A stretch of 64,000 nt of DNA from Psychrobacillus sp044762655 (GTDB lineage: Bacteria; Bacillota; Bacilli; Bacillales_A; Planococcaceae). The notes beneath the pieces are model-generated. The model saw nothing but the letters and a program-made list of their open reading frames with translations. It was not told the DNA's origin and ran no database searches. Below are positions 52,579-61,387 of the stretch, piece after piece. The translations under genes and the position numbers were made by a program. The DNA lies in assembly GCF_044762655.1 (NCBI RefSeq), contig NZ_JBIWER010000004.1, forward strand, positions 62,001 through 126,000, written 5' to 3'. Position 1 is the stretch's first letter. The number at the start of each line of letters is the position of its first letter.

Positions 52579-53607
52579 TTAGCGATCTTCTTCACTTAAA
52601 AGAATAAACTTTAGCTTCTCTGGTTCATCAACCCGAATAGCAAACTCTGTTATGCTTTTTTTCATACCCATGAACAGTGTTACCTCAACTGGTCTACTGA
52701 GGTGTATAACCGCTTGGGGTTCAACAGACTCAAAATCTTTATAAACAAATTTCATTGTATCTTTATTCGGAATTTCCCCCTCCCATTCCACTTCCTTAAT
52801 CAATTCAAGCGGAACAATAATTCGATTCGAAAGACCTTGTGAAATATATAGTTTTCCATTTTTAATTTCCATTGGATGTAGTCTTGTAATTTGAATTTCT
52901 GCGATAATATAGACCACCGTGTATATATTTAAGACTAGTAGAATGAAAGATAATACTAGTGATTTATCATGCAACCACCAATGAAGGCCAATCGTTTCAA
53001 TGAGAATTGCATGAATCAGCATCAAATTGATGGCTATTGCACTAGTTTTTTTATGCATAGTGATTACACCATCATGATACGGAGCTTTCTTTCTCCAGGT
53101 AAAAAATGCATAGTACATCATTAGAAATTCAGACATCATAATTCGAATAAGTATATTTTTGGTCACTACCTTTTCAACAGAAGGAAGCAGGCTGAATAAA
53201 GCTCCTTCATTCATTTCCTTCATATGTAAGCGAATTCTAGGTATTTTCCAAATGACAAAAAAGATTAAAGAAACTTCTGCAATTATTAAAAGAGCTTCAA
53301 TAACTATTCCAGTATAAAGTACACTGTTGAATGGTTCGAATAATTCGGTTGGTATGAGCACCCTTGCTATAATTAGACCCGCTACAATTATTCCAATAGT
53401 TTGCTTGATAGTTAATTTAAAGGCCGCATACATTAATAGTGGTACGATAATAACCAAATCGATTAGTGAACCCATTACTGCACCAGTATTTAGTTGCAGA
53501 GACAAAAAGTCCTGTACAGAGGATTGATATATTAGGAAATTGGATAAAAGAACTAAGAATAATAAAGTAATTGCTATATTTGCATACTTGGTTTTACGAT
53601 AAACCAT
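52579..53607 (-). CDS. Polytopic membrane protein of unknown function
   Basis: A 342-residue protein with about seven hydrophobic segments (roughly 11-27, 43-64, 70-86, 97-121, 155-168, 192-213 and 216-238), followed by a cytosolic or external domain of about 100 residues (240-342) with a beta-rich pattern (KLYISQGLSNRIIVPLELI, AVIHLSRPVEVTLFMG). The latter recalls PH-like domains of DUF304 type. I do not recognise the family. It has an ATG preceded by AAGGAGGG and stands alone between convergent and divergent neighbours. Confidence 0.6.
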   Translation of the reverse strand: MVYRKTKYANIAITLLFLVLLSNFLIYQSSVQDFLSLQLNTGAVMGSLIDLVIIVPLLMYAAFKLTIKQTIGIIVAGLIIARVLIPTELFEPFNSVLYTGIVIEALLIIAEVSLIFFVIWKIPRIRLHMKEMNEGALFSLLPSVEKVVTKNILIRIMMSEFLMMYYAFFTWRKKAPYHDGVITMHKKTSAIAINLMLIHAILIETIGLHWWLHDKSLVLSFILLVLNIYTVVYIIAEIQITRLHPMEIKNGKLYISQGLSNRIIVPLELIKEVEWEGEIPNKDTMKFVYKDFESVEPQAVIHLSRPVEVTLFMGMKKSITEFAIRVDEPEKLKFILLSEEDR

Positions 53608-53707
53608 AAAATTCCCTCCTTTATATATCCTGCCTATATTATAACTTTCTGTTTTTACAGAACACCAGTATAATATGTAGAACTATTCAAAAAAGGAGCA
53701 CAATTGT

Positions 53708-55459
53708 ATGAACATAGAAAAATACCAACTTGAAAAGCGAATTTTAGTTTCTCAACAAAAACTATCCGCAGATTTTATCCTCCGAAACGCTACTGTGGCG
53801 GATATATTTTCACTGAGATGGATAAAAGCAGACATAGTCGTTTCAGATGGCATGATTGTTGCAATTGATGCTACAGGAAATTATGAAGCATTGCAGGAGG
53901 AAGATGCTGAAGGAAAATATGTTATACCTGGACTGATCGACGGACATATTCATATAGAGTCTTCCATGGTAACTCCTGCTGAATTTAGTCGTATATTACT
54001 CCCTCATGGTATTACAACCGTTATTACTGACCCGCATGAAATAGCAAATGTAGCTGGAGCGGAAGGAATTCAATTTATGCTAGATGATGCAACAAATTGC
54101 GAAATGGATATTCATGTAATGCTTCCATCCAGTGTTCCAGCTACACCTTTGGAGCACACAGGTGCCATTCTTCATGCAAGTGACTTGCAGCCTTTCCTTG
54201 AAAATGATGCAGTTCTAGGGCTTGCGGAAGTAATGGATTTCCCTGCTGTCCTATCTGCTGAGTCTAATATGATGGACAAACTCAAAATGGCCATGGATGC
54301 GAATGTAATAATTGATGGTCATGGTTCTGGACTTAACTCCGAGCAAATTAGAGGATACCGCGCAGCAGGTATTCAAACAGATCATGAATGCGTTACAGCT
54401 GACGAGGCATTAGACAGAGTTTCTCAAGGAATGTATGTCTTGATGAGAGAAGGCTCAGCTGCAAAAAATGTACGGGATTTACTACCTGTTGTTAACACTT
54501 ATAACGCTCGTCGATTTTTATTTTGTACAGATGACAAACATTTAGATGAACTTCTCGAGGAAGGCAGTATTAATCACGCTGTTCGGTTAGCTATAAAAGA
54601 AGGCATGGAGCCTCTCCAAGCAATTCAGTTAGCGACACTAAACGCAGCTGAATGTTACCAACTAACCAATAAAGGAGCACTTACACCAGGCTTTGTAGCG
54701 GATTTCTTACTAGTTGAAAGCTTAGAGGATTTAACAGCTATTGCCGTTTGGAAAAATGGAGTTAAAGTAGCACAGCATCAAGAAATGCTTATTAAAGAAT
54801 ACAATAAACAGGAACCATCTACTCATTTAACTAATACAGTGAACCTACCTAATTTGTCGACGGATTCTTTTGCCATTCCTTTTACCAATGACGGAATGGC
54901 TAATGTTATGGAGATTATGCCAAACCAAATTACTACGAAGAAAAAAGTAATGAAAGTGCCAGTTGAAAATGGTCTATTCGCAACAAGTGTTGAGCAGGAT
55001 TTACTTAAGCTTGCCGTTATTGAACGCCATCGCTCTCTCGGAACGATAGGACTTGGAATTGCTCACGGTTTCGGTTTGAAGCAAGGTGCCATCGCAACTA
55101 CCATAGCCCATGACTCACATAATCTCATCGTCTTAGGAACGAACGATGAGGATATGCTAAAAGCTAGCCAGGAATTAGAGGAGATTCAAGGTGGATTCGT
55201 TATCGTCCACGAAGGAAAGGTACTCGCCTCCCTCGCTTTACCTATTGCGGGTTTAATGACAAATCGTCCCGCTAAAGAAACCGCACTAGAATTAAAAAAA
55301 CTGCATGAAGCGCTCCATATACTTCACCCAGATTTGGATTTCCACTTATTTTTAACGTTATCCTTTATCAGTCTTCCGGTAATTCCAGAACTGAAGTTAA
55401 CGGATAGTGGGCTTTTCGATGTCGTCCAGTTCAAACATATCCCGATTCAAGTGGATTGA
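53708..55459 (+). CDS. ade: Adenine deaminase
   Basis: A 583-residue amidohydrolase. The metal site VIPGLIDGHIHIESSM (about 74-89) and GHGSGLNSEQIRGY, TDHECVT and FCTDDKHLDEL segments are those of AdeC-type adenine deaminases, which turn adenine to hypoxanthine for purine salvage. The length matches the family. The ATG follows AAAGGAG. The promoter is TTTCTG, 17 nt, TATAAT (53669-53674), and an inverted repeat TTCTG/CAGAA (53647-53662) lies on it. No purine riboswitch is seen. Confidence 0.95.
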   Translation: MNIEKYQLEKRILVSQQKLSADFILRNATVADIFSLRWIKADIVVSDGMIVAIDATGNYEALQEEDAEGKYVIPGLIDGHIHIESSMVTPAEFSRILLPHGITTVITDPHEIANVAGAEGIQFMLDDATNCEMDIHVMLPSSVPATPLEHTGAILHASDLQPFLENDAVLGLAEVMDFPAVLSAESNMMDKLKMAMDANVIIDGHGSGLNSEQIRGYRAAGIQTDHECVTADEALDRVSQGMYVLMREGSAAKNVRDLLPVVNTYNARRFLFCTDDKHLDELLEEGSINHAVRLAIKEGMEPLQAIQLATLNAAECYQLTNKGALTPGFVADFLLVESLEDLTAIAVWKNGVKVAQHQEMLIKEYNKQEPSTHLTNTVNLPNLSTDSFAIPFTNDGMANVMEIMPNQITTKKKVMKVPVENGLFATSVEQDLLKLAVIERHRSLGTIGLGIAHGFGLKQGAIATTIAHDSHNLIVLGTNDEDMLKASQELEEIQGGFVIVHEGKVLASLALPIAGLMTNRPAKETALELKKLHEALHILHPDLDFHLFLTLSFISLPVIPELKLTDSGLFDVVQFKHIPIQVD

Positions 55460-55478
55460 AGTTATCCAACCAAACACC

Positions 55479-55509
55479 AAAAAAGCTGCTCCATTTAGGA
55501 ACAGCTTTT
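55479..55509. terminator. Convergent terminator after ade
   Basis: AAAAGCTGCTCC and GGAACAGCTTTT pair with one mismatch around a 4-nt loop, with A/T runs on both sides; it serves ade and the convergent MFS gene. Confidence 0.75.
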
Positions 55510-55510
55510 C

Positions 55511-56683
55511 TCACGCTATTTTCTTTGCACCTTTCCAAATAATAGACCCAATCGTAGTTATTACTAATACAACCAGCCCTAATAAAAAAGGATAAATGAT
55601 ATTCACATCATATAACACACCAGCAAGTAATGGTCCTAAAACATTTCCTATACTCATGTAAGCGTTGTTCATACCCATCGCAAACCCTTGCTCGTTTCCA
55701 GCTAACTTTGATATTAATGTTGTCAAGACTGGGCGTAAAATTGAAGTAGAAAGGAAGATAATCATCGTAATAACAAAGAAAAATGCATAGTTCGAAACTA
55801 GAATTGAAAGAAGAAATCCAAATGCTGCAACACCTAAAAAGATTCTTAATACATTTGTTTCGCCGAAACGCCTCACAACTTTATCCACAACAAATAGTTG
55901 AATAAGGACACTCACGATTCCAGTACCAGTAATCATCCATGCAATATCCTGTGGGGTTGCTGAAAACTGATCATCAACAAAAAGTCCTAGAACAGATTCA
56001 TAGGCAAGTAACCCAAAGCTCATTACTAACGTAATAACGAGGGGGATGAAGTATGGCTTTTTAAACGATTGAGCAATTTCTTTCACCATCGGTTCAGATT
56101 TAACATTTGGTGCACTCACACCTTCTGGCTTGCTTTCCTTTAACACAAGAGCAGAAAAGACCACAGCCACGACACCAACTAACGCAGAAACGAGCAGTGG
56201 AATTTTTAAACCAAATTCCGCTAAAAATCCACCTATTCCCGGTCCAACCACTATACCTAAAGACATGGCTGCAGATATTAAGCTATTTCCCTTTGCTCGT
56301 TGATCCATGGATGTAATATCTGCTACATATGCAAAAATAGCGGGAACTAATAACGCTGCACCGACTCCACCAATAACACGGGAAACATACAAGATACCAA
56401 TAGAATCGGAGAAATAAAACACAAACATCGATAATGCAAGTCCACTGAGGCCAGCAATAATCATAATTCTTCGTCCATATTTATCTGCCCATTTTCCGGC
56501 AATCGGAGACATCACTAGCTGTGCTCCAGCAAAAATAGATATCATTAAACCAGCTGCCATTCCACCTTGATCAATGGATTTTAAATATGCAGGTAAAATA
56601 GGAATAATAATACCAAAACTCCCTATAGCAATAAACATATTAATCATTAATATAAATAATTTCTTTTGTTGATCCTTCGTCAT
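55511..56683 (-). CDS. MFS multidrug efflux transporter (DHA1 type)
   Basis: A 390-residue 12-helix MFS protein. GKWADKYGRRIMII (loop 2-3), RVIGGVGAALLVPAIFAYVADIT (helix 4) and SLGIVVGPGIGGFLAEFG (helix 5 antiporter motif C, GxxxGPxxGG) mark the drug:H+ antiporter family related to NorA, Bmr and TetA. It exports hydrophobic compounds; which ones cannot be said. The start follows AGAGGT. Confidence 0.88.
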   Translation of the reverse strand: MTKDQQKKLFILMINMFIAIGSFGIIIPILPAYLKSIDQGGMAAGLMISIFAGAQLVMSPIAGKWADKYGRRIMIIAGLSGLALSMFVFYFSDSIGILYVSRVIGGVGAALLVPAIFAYVADITSMDQRAKGNSLISAAMSLGIVVGPGIGGFLAEFGLKIPLLVSALVGVVAVVFSALVLKESKPEGVSAPNVKSEPMVKEIAQSFKKPYFIPLVITLVMSFGLLAYESVLGLFVDDQFSATPQDIAWMITGTGIVSVLIQLFVVDKVVRRFGETNVLRIFLGVAAFGFLLSILVSNYAFFFVITMIIFLSTSILRPVLTTLISKLAGNEQGFAMGMNNAYMSIGNVLGPLLAGVLYDVNIIYPFLLGLVVLVITTIGSIIWKGAKKIA

Positions 56684-56749
56684 CTTATACCTCTTTCATC
56701 TACAGTATCAATACATAAGGAATAGATTAACATGCTTTCTCTATATAAG

Positions 56750-56798
56750 TAAACAACAAAGCTACCTTTCACCCTTGGAACTGGTGACAGATAGCTTT
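56750..56798 (-). terminator. Terminator after the DUF3221 gene
   Basis: AAAGCTATCTGTCACC and GGTGAAAGGTAGCTTT form a long imperfect stem; on the minus strand a TTGTTGTTT tail follows. It lies 8 bp past the stop. Confidence 0.65.
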
Positions 56799-56805
56799 TG
56801 TTTAC

Positions 56806-57186
56806 TTATTCATTTAACTTTTCAATCGTCCTAGCCGCTCCTTGAGCAGGATATGATTCATCGAGAGCAGTGTATCCAACCTTCACTTCATCATATAACT
56901 TAAATCGATTACGCTGATCCATAGTCAAAGAAAACCAAGCAGCTTCATTTTCAGTTGCTAGTGCTTCATCCACCGACATATTTTTTGCTTCATCAGCTGT
57001 TAATCCACCAATTACTAAAATAGAAGCATCCTTTATATCGACAATAATCCCCTCGTTATAGCCAGTTGGCTGCTGAGGCTGAGTAGGATTATCTTCAAAA
57101 AATTGCATGATAAAATAAAAGCTAGCACCGATCGCCAATAATAGAATACCTATCAATATTCCTACCGTATACTTACCCTTCATCAT
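56806..57186 (-). CDS. DUF3221-like membrane-anchored protein
   Basis: A 126-residue protein with an N-terminal helix (about 7-29) that may be an uncleaved anchor, a Pro/Gln linker (PTQPQQPTG), then an extracytosolic OB-like domain with the DUF3221 pattern EGIIVDIKDASILVIGG, AAWFSL and DESYPAQGAA. The role is unknown; the family is common among Bacillales surface proteins. Two ATG codons follow AAGGAGG. It lies 10 bp downstream of the next gene, forming a small operon with it. Confidence 0.75.
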   Translation of the reverse strand: MMKGKYTVGILIGILLLAIGASFYFIMQFFEDNPTQPQQPTGYNEGIIVDIKDASILVIGGLTADEAKNMSVDEALATENEAAWFSLTMDQRNRFKLYDEVKVGYTALDESYPAQGAARTIEKLNE

Positions 57187-57196
57187 TAAAGCCTCC

Positions 57197-57670
57197 TTAC
57201 TTTTTCTCTGCTAGTCGGAAGCCTTCTTCTAAAAGGTACGCTTTTGCTTCACTATAAGAGCCAAAGCTTTCTTCTAAGTTATACCCGTGATAAATATTCC
57301 AAAGTGTATCTTCTTGTAATAATGTCAGCTTAGAATCTTCTTTGTTTTTCCAAACTTCTTCTATTTCCTCGTCTTGTAGCTCTTCTTCCTCTGTTGAAAG
57401 ATAAGTTATAGAGTCTTTAATAATCTTTCTTAGTTCATCAGCCGAAGCTTCACGAATATTCAATAGTCCTTTATCGTCAGCTGCTTCATATTGAGGAAGG
57501 TCTCCTACGTAAACAAAGCCATTTCCATTCGGATGGAGGTGATAAATAACCGTTGTTTTTTCATATAAACTTTTTTCGTAATGATAATTTACTCGTTTCA
57601 TTGACACTTCTTTACGAGTAAGCTCTGTAAATTCTTGAATAATTGCTTCTTTTTCTTCAAATGTTAGCAT
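57197..57670 (-). CDS. Conserved hypothetical protein
   Basis: A 157-residue acidic cytosolic protein. The N-terminal part (TFEEKEAIIQEF, MKRVNYHYEKSLYEKTTVIYHLHPNGNGFVYVGDL) has a beta-hairpin look; the middle is Glu-rich (STEEEELQDEEIEEVWKN), and the end is helical. I do not recognise the family. The start follows AGAGGA and translation runs into the DUF3221 gene after 10 bp. Confidence 0.7.
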   Translation of the reverse strand: MLTFEEKEAIIQEFTELTRKEVSMKRVNYHYEKSLYEKTTVIYHLHPNGNGFVYVGDLPQYEAADDKGLLNIREASADELRKIIKDSITYLSTEEEELQDEEIEEVWKNKEDSKLTLLQEDTLWNIYHGYNLEESFGSYSEAKAYLLEEGFRLAEKK

Positions 57671-57720
57671 GCGATTCCTCTTCCTATACGTTTTTTCATT
57701 TATCTAGTATAGCATAACCT

Positions 57721-57813
57721 TTATCCTCTTCGCGTCCACCATTCCGCTAATATAACAAAACAAATAACTACCGCAATTACTACTGCAAAAAACCAATCTG
57801 GTAAGCTCCCCAA
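57721..57813 (-). CDS. 30-residue membrane peptide, TTG start
   Basis: A very small gene: TTG start 6 nt after a perfect AAGGAGG that lies in the last codons of the dipeptidase gene, with the start 2 nt past that gene's TAA. The product is MGSLPDWFFAVVIAVVICFV followed by ILAEWWTRRG: one membrane helix (about residues 8-24) flanked by Trp residues and ending in a basic WTRRG. Strong ribosome binding site, tight coupling and a membrane-peptide composition support a real gene. Function unknown; such peptides often modulate membrane proteins. Confidence 0.65.
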   Translation of the reverse strand: MGSLPDWFFAVVIAVVICFVILAEWWTRRG

Positions 57814-57815
57814 AT

Positions 57816-58760
57816 TTATGCCTCCTTACTAATTCGCATCACAAATCGTTCGAAATTCTTTGATGTGAACCCTTCTACTTCCTCGCTTGTATAGCTTTTT
57901 AATAATTTCCTTACTAAATTTTGTGTTTTGGATGCATCCTCTAAGCCCACAACACAATCACTAATCCCATCAAAGTCAGAGCCTAATCCTATAAGATGTT
58001 TACCCCCAAGTGAAACGATATGCTCTATATGTTTCTCCAAGTCCTGTATTTCCACTGACTTTTTGGTAGCATCTATAAATGGTGGATAATACACCACATG
58101 AATCGGGCTGTTGTTAGCGATTAGTGCTTTTATTTGCATGTCACTTAAATTTCTCGGCGAGTTACATAGAGCTCTTGAATTAGAATGACTTGCCATTAGC
58201 CATTTCGCCTTAGGAAGAACATCCCAAAAAGATTGCTCACTCAAATGAGAGACATCAACAATTATATTTTGGTCGTTCAACAAGGATATGACTTCTTCTC
58301 CAAATGGAGTTAACCCAGTACCAGATTCCTCGGAAGACCCATCTGCTACTTTGTTAGCCCCATTCCAAGTCAAACCGACTAATTTCACTCCATGCGATAA
58401 AAGTAGCTTCAGCTTATGCATATCGCCGTCTATCATATCAAGTCCTTCTAATGATAATACAGCCCCAATTTGTCCTTCTTGTAATGATTCAAGCTGTTCC
58501 CACTCGTATATAGGGATTATATTGTCATCCTTCCCCACGATTTCAGTGTGAAAAAACTCAATTTGACGAATTGCCTCTAAAAATAGCCGTTCCTTCGGAA
58601 AACCTTCCGAAACGAATACTGCAAACACCTGGAGTGCTATTTCTCCAGCTTCTAAAGCTTGTTTGCTTGCCTGTAGCTTCGATGAGTCAGCAAAAGAAAG
58701 AGGTTCCTCCGCTTTCGCTAATTTGTATAGCACGTCACAGTGTAAATCATAAACTCTCAT
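57816..58760 (-). CDS. Membrane dipeptidase (renal dipeptidase family, M19)
   Basis: A 314-residue zinc peptidase of the M19 family. DLHCDVL (residues 5-11) supplies zinc ligands; LSLEGLDMIDGD (about 112) holds the bridging Glu, and VDVSHLSE and MASHSNSRALCNSPRN (about 180-200) carry other ligands, followed by GLGSDFDGIS (about 262). These enzymes hydrolyse dipeptides, some with D-residues. It has no signal peptide despite the family name, so it is cytosolic. The start follows AGGAGG. It is coupled to the 30-residue membrane peptide gene downstream. Confidence 0.9.
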   Translation of the reverse strand: MRVYDLHCDVLYKLAKAEEPLSFADSSKLQASKQALEAGEIALQVFAVFVSEGFPKERLFLEAIRQIEFFHTEIVGKDDNIIPIYEWEQLESLQEGQIGAVLSLEGLDMIDGDMHKLKLLLSHGVKLVGLTWNGANKVADGSSEESGTGLTPFGEEVISLLNDQNIIVDVSHLSEQSFWDVLPKAKWLMASHSNSRALCNSPRNLSDMQIKALIANNSPIHVVYYPPFIDATKKSVEIQDLEKHIEHIVSLGGKHLIGLGSDFDGISDCVVGLEDASKTQNLVRKLLKSYTSEEVEGFTSKNFERFVMRISKEA

Positions 58761-58793
58761 CTTATCCTCCTAAAATCTTGAGCACTTCTATAA

Positions 58794-59294
58794 TCATTCT
58801 GGTGCTTCTTCACCAAACGCCAACCACTCGTCTTTCGATGGTCCATACATTCCCGGAACCGGCAAACCAGCTTGTCGCATAAGTATTGTCATCTGCCCGC
58901 GGTGATGTATTTGGTGGTAGATTAAAATTTGCAATACGGTCGCAACTGTCCACTGTTCACCGTACATATCTCTTTCTACTAAAAGGCTTTCATCCGTCCA
59001 TTGTTCTTTCATAGCCTTAACAACTGAGTCACTAGACTGTTTGTAGGCTTCTACCATTTCGTTCGTAGTTGATGGTTGGGCAGATTCATGTGGAGTCGCG
59101 GAAAATTGCAATCCAGTTCTCCCTACCATTTCGTCTATGCTTGTAATAATATGCCATGTGAGTTTTCCAAGGGTACGACCGTCCTCAGAAACTCTTTGTT
59201 TTAATGACTCATCTGTCAATGTTTCTAAAATTTTCAGTGTTGAATTACTTTCATGCTGCCAATCAGCGAAAAAATCTTCTAGGCTTCTTATCAT
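58794..59294 (-). CDS. DinB family protein
   Basis: A 166-residue four-helix bundle of the DinB/YfiT superfamily. The metal-binding His triad is visible in LTWHIITSIDEM (about 51) and IYHQIHHRGQM (about 135-145). Members act as metal-dependent, often thiol-linked transferases (for example bacillithiol S-transferase); no substrate can be named. I chose the ATG 7 nt after GGAGG; an ATG two codons earlier is within 1 nt of that site. It lies 33 bp upstream of the dipeptidase gene, likely co-transcribed. Confidence 0.85.
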   Translation of the reverse strand: MIRSLEDFFADWQHESNSTLKILETLTDESLKQRVSEDGRTLGKLTWHIITSIDEMVGRTGLQFSATPHESAQPSTTNEMVEAYKQSSDSVVKAMKEQWTDESLLVERDMYGEQWTVATVLQILIYHQIHHRGQMTILMRQAGLPVPGMYGPSKDEWLAFGEEAPE

Positions 59295-59428
59295 GTTCAT
59301 TCCTCCAAACAGTATAATATAACTAATTTCGTCACTTGCTTTAAATAATCCTGCAAAATACCTTTCGAATAGATATTGCAGACCAGTTCTGATATAGTAA
59401 AGAATAGACAATAAGAGGACGTGAGCGA

Positions 59429-59803
59429 ATGATTAAAATTGAATTACCAAAACCAACTGTAACGATTACACAGCGTGAACAAGTACTAAAAGAAGGCGAT
59501 GTAGAAATCCCAGCAATCCATGGATTTATCGACTTTCATCAAATCCCTCGTGATAAAGGCGGCATTTTCTTTTTCTACAATAAGAATGATGAGCTTTTAT
59601 TCGTCGGTAAAGCACGTAAAATTAGACAGCGTATTAAAAAACACTTTGAAGACAACGTTTCACCAATGATCAAACATCGCGATGAAGTGTACAAAATTAG
59701 TGTTTGTATAGTAGAAGAAGCAATGGATCGTGAAATTTACGAAACCTATGCGATCAATACACAAAAAGCCAAATATAATATCGATAAAGCATTTTTTAGA
59801 TAA
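59429..59803 (+). CDS. Stand-alone GIY-YIG endonuclease domain protein (UvrC N-terminus-like)
   Basis: A 124-residue protein. GGIFFFYNKNDELLFVGKARKI (Gly44-Ile65 region: GIF in place of GIY and FVG in place of YIG) is followed by Arg66 and by acidic Glu102 or Glu105 in MDREIYETYA, the expected catalytic Arg and Glu of UvrC-like GIY-YIG nucleases. About 40 N-terminal residues form an added beta/helical part. It could nick DNA; whether it works in repair is unknown. The start follows GAGGACG and a terminator closes the unit. Confidence 0.82.
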   Translation: MIKIELPKPTVTITQREQVLKEGDVEIPAIHGFIDFHQIPRDKGGIFFFYNKNDELLFVGKARKIRQRIKKHFEDNVSPMIKHRDEVYKISVCIVEEAMDREIYETYAINTQKAKYNIDKAFFR

Positions 59804-59811
59804 GTCGAATG

Positions 59812-59850
59812 AAATCCCATGTTCTCCTAAAAGAGAACATGGGATTTTTT
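59812..59850 (+). terminator. Strong terminator after the GIY-YIG gene
   Basis: AAATCCCATGTTCTC pairs perfectly with GAGAACATGGGATTT around a 6-nt loop, followed by TTTT. Confidence 0.9.
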
Positions 59851-59868
59851 TCTGCCTAGTTTCAGCTC

Positions 59869-59984
59869 CTAGCCCCACGACTCGCTTCAGGATTTCGGGG
59901 TCGCACTATGTCGGCCAGTCGATAGTCACGACACAATGCAGCGAAATGAGACTGACTTCCAAAACATGGGTGCTTGCGCTTTTC
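59869..59984 (-). repeat. 3'-attached intergenic repeat, copy C
   Basis: Starts immediately after the stop codon of the ferredoxin reductase gene (minus-strand GAAAAGCGCAAGCACC) and ends with GTGGGGCTAG. The AGTCAGTC outer stem is kept; the inner GCGACA stem is more diverged than in A, B and D. Confidence 0.78.
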
Positions 59985-60974
59985 TTACTTTACTTCTTCA
60001 AAAATACTCGTGCTGTGCTTTGGCTGTACGCGTGCTTTTGGATCTATGAATGCTTTAATATGACTAATAGCAATTGGAACTTCTCCAAATCCTACGGCAA
60101 TCAGTTTTACTTTTCCATCATGCGTACATACATCGCCAGCAGCATATATTCCTTCTACACTTGTTTCCATTTTTTCATTGACTACTACTGAATTCTTTTC
60201 CATTTCAAGACCCCATTGTTTAAGGGGTCCGAGTGATGCAACATTTCCATAGTTCACTAAAACATGGTCTGCTGTGATTCTTTCCTCAGTTTTATCTTTA
60301 CTGACTATCACTACTTCTTCAATCTTTTCGCCATCACCAATGACTTCTTTTATTCCATATGGTGTTTTGACTTGTACAGTAGAATTTTGAAGTTGTTGAA
60401 TGGTCATTTCATGTGCAGTAAACTCTCTGCGATGGCAAATAGTCACTTTCGAAGCAACATCCTCTAACATTAGTGACCAGTCGAGTGCAGAATCTCCTCC
60501 ACCTAATACAAGTACATCAGAACCTCTGAAATTCTCCAAACTCTTTACATTATAATGAAGGTTTTTCCCTTCATACTCAGAAGCTCCTGGAACATTTAAC
60601 TTACGTGGCTGAAAAGAACCAATGCCAGAAGTAAGTAGAATCGTTTTGGAATAATGCACATCTTTATCCGTTGTCAGCGCAAAATAATCTGGTAGTCTCT
60701 CTAGCGCTATTGCTGTTTCCTCTAAGCAAATGGTTGGATTACTATAAGCAGCCTGTTCTACTAAATTTGCTACTAAATCCTTTGCTAAAACTTTCGGAAT
60801 GCCACCAATATCATAAATATATTTGTCAGGGTAAAGCTCCATCAATTGTCCACCTAGTTGTGGAAGGCTATCGATAATCTTCACTTTCAAATCACGTAGT
60901 CCTCCATAAAAAGAAGCGAACAAACCTGTTGGACCCCCTCCAATAATCGTTACATCATATAAGTCACTATCCAC
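59985..60974 (-). CDS. Ferredoxin-NADP+ reductase, thioredoxin-reductase-like (YumC type)
   Basis: A 329-residue two-domain flavoprotein. FAD motif IIGGGPTGLFASFYGG (10-25), second motif VLVLGGGDSALDWSLML (about 150) for NADPH, and GIYAAGDVC near 280. No redox CxxC pair is present, which separates it from thioredoxin reductases and matches YumC-type ferredoxin-NADP+ reductases. It passes electrons between NADPH and ferredoxin or flavodoxin in the cytosol. The start is GTG after GAGGTGA. It lies downstream of yuxK by 23 bp. Confidence 0.9.
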   Translation of the reverse strand: MDSDLYDVTIIGGGPTGLFASFYGGLRDLKVKIIDSLPQLGGQLMELYPDKYIYDIGGIPKVLAKDLVANLVEQAAYSNPTICLEETAIALERLPDYFALTTDKDVHYSKTILLTSGIGSFQPRKLNVPGASEYEGKNLHYNVKSLENFRGSDVLVLGGGDSALDWSLMLEDVASKVTICHRREFTAHEMTIQQLQNSTVQVKTPYGIKEVIGDGEKIEEVVIVSKDKTEERITADHVLVNYGNVASLGPLKQWGLEMEKNSVVVNEKMETSVEGIYAAGDVCTHDGKVKLIAVGFGEVPIAISHIKAFIDPKARVQPKHSTSIFEEVK

Positions 60975-60997
60975 TATTTCACCTCATAACTACATTA

Positions 60998-61387
60998 TTA
61001 TAGAAATCGATTTCGTATCTCGGGAGATGGAATCGAACAGCTATCTTTTTTGCCAAACCATGCGTACCGATTTTTTGCTACAAATTTATATACAATATCA
61101 CGTAGCCGTTTAGGAACTAGCTTCAACACATATAAAAATCCCCATAGTCCACTTAAGTGTTTGGTAATGTGGAGAGCAGCGTCCGAGGAGTTATACACTT
61201 TATGTTGGTCAACAACGACTAAACTATCCATAGCTTCAGGTATAGCATATTGACGTTTCAGTTCTTCTCCTATCTCGCTTTGCTGGGCCGCAAATTGGAA
61301 ATAGCCTTTTGGATCACGTTTAATAATAAATTGCACACTTGCATCACAAAAATTGCATTCCCCGTCAAACAAAATGATAGCTGGCAT
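60998..61387 (-). CDS. yuxK: DCC family thiol-disulfide oxidoreductase (YuxK)
   Basis: A 129-residue protein whose start carries the DxxCxxC motif: DGECNFC (Asp8, Cys11, Cys14), the mark of the DCC family, with RDPKGYFQFAAQQS also conserved. A thioredoxin-like fold makes it a probable disulfide oxidoreductase; the partners are unknown. In B. subtilis YuxK has the same size. The start follows GGGGGGAG. It is upstream of the ferredoxin reductase gene, perhaps one redox unit. Confidence 0.88.
   Translation of the reverse strand: MPAIILFDGECNFCDASVQFIIKRDPKGYFQFAAQQSEIGEELKRQYAIPEAMDSLVVVDQHKVYNSSDAALHITKHLSGLWGFLYVLKLVPKRLRDIVYKFVAKNRYAWFGKKDSCSIPSPEIRNRFL

Noticed and set aside
53608..53707. 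Search for a purine riboswitch before adenine deaminase.
   Set aside because: The promoter -10 lies about 35 bp before the start, so there is no room for the aptamer.
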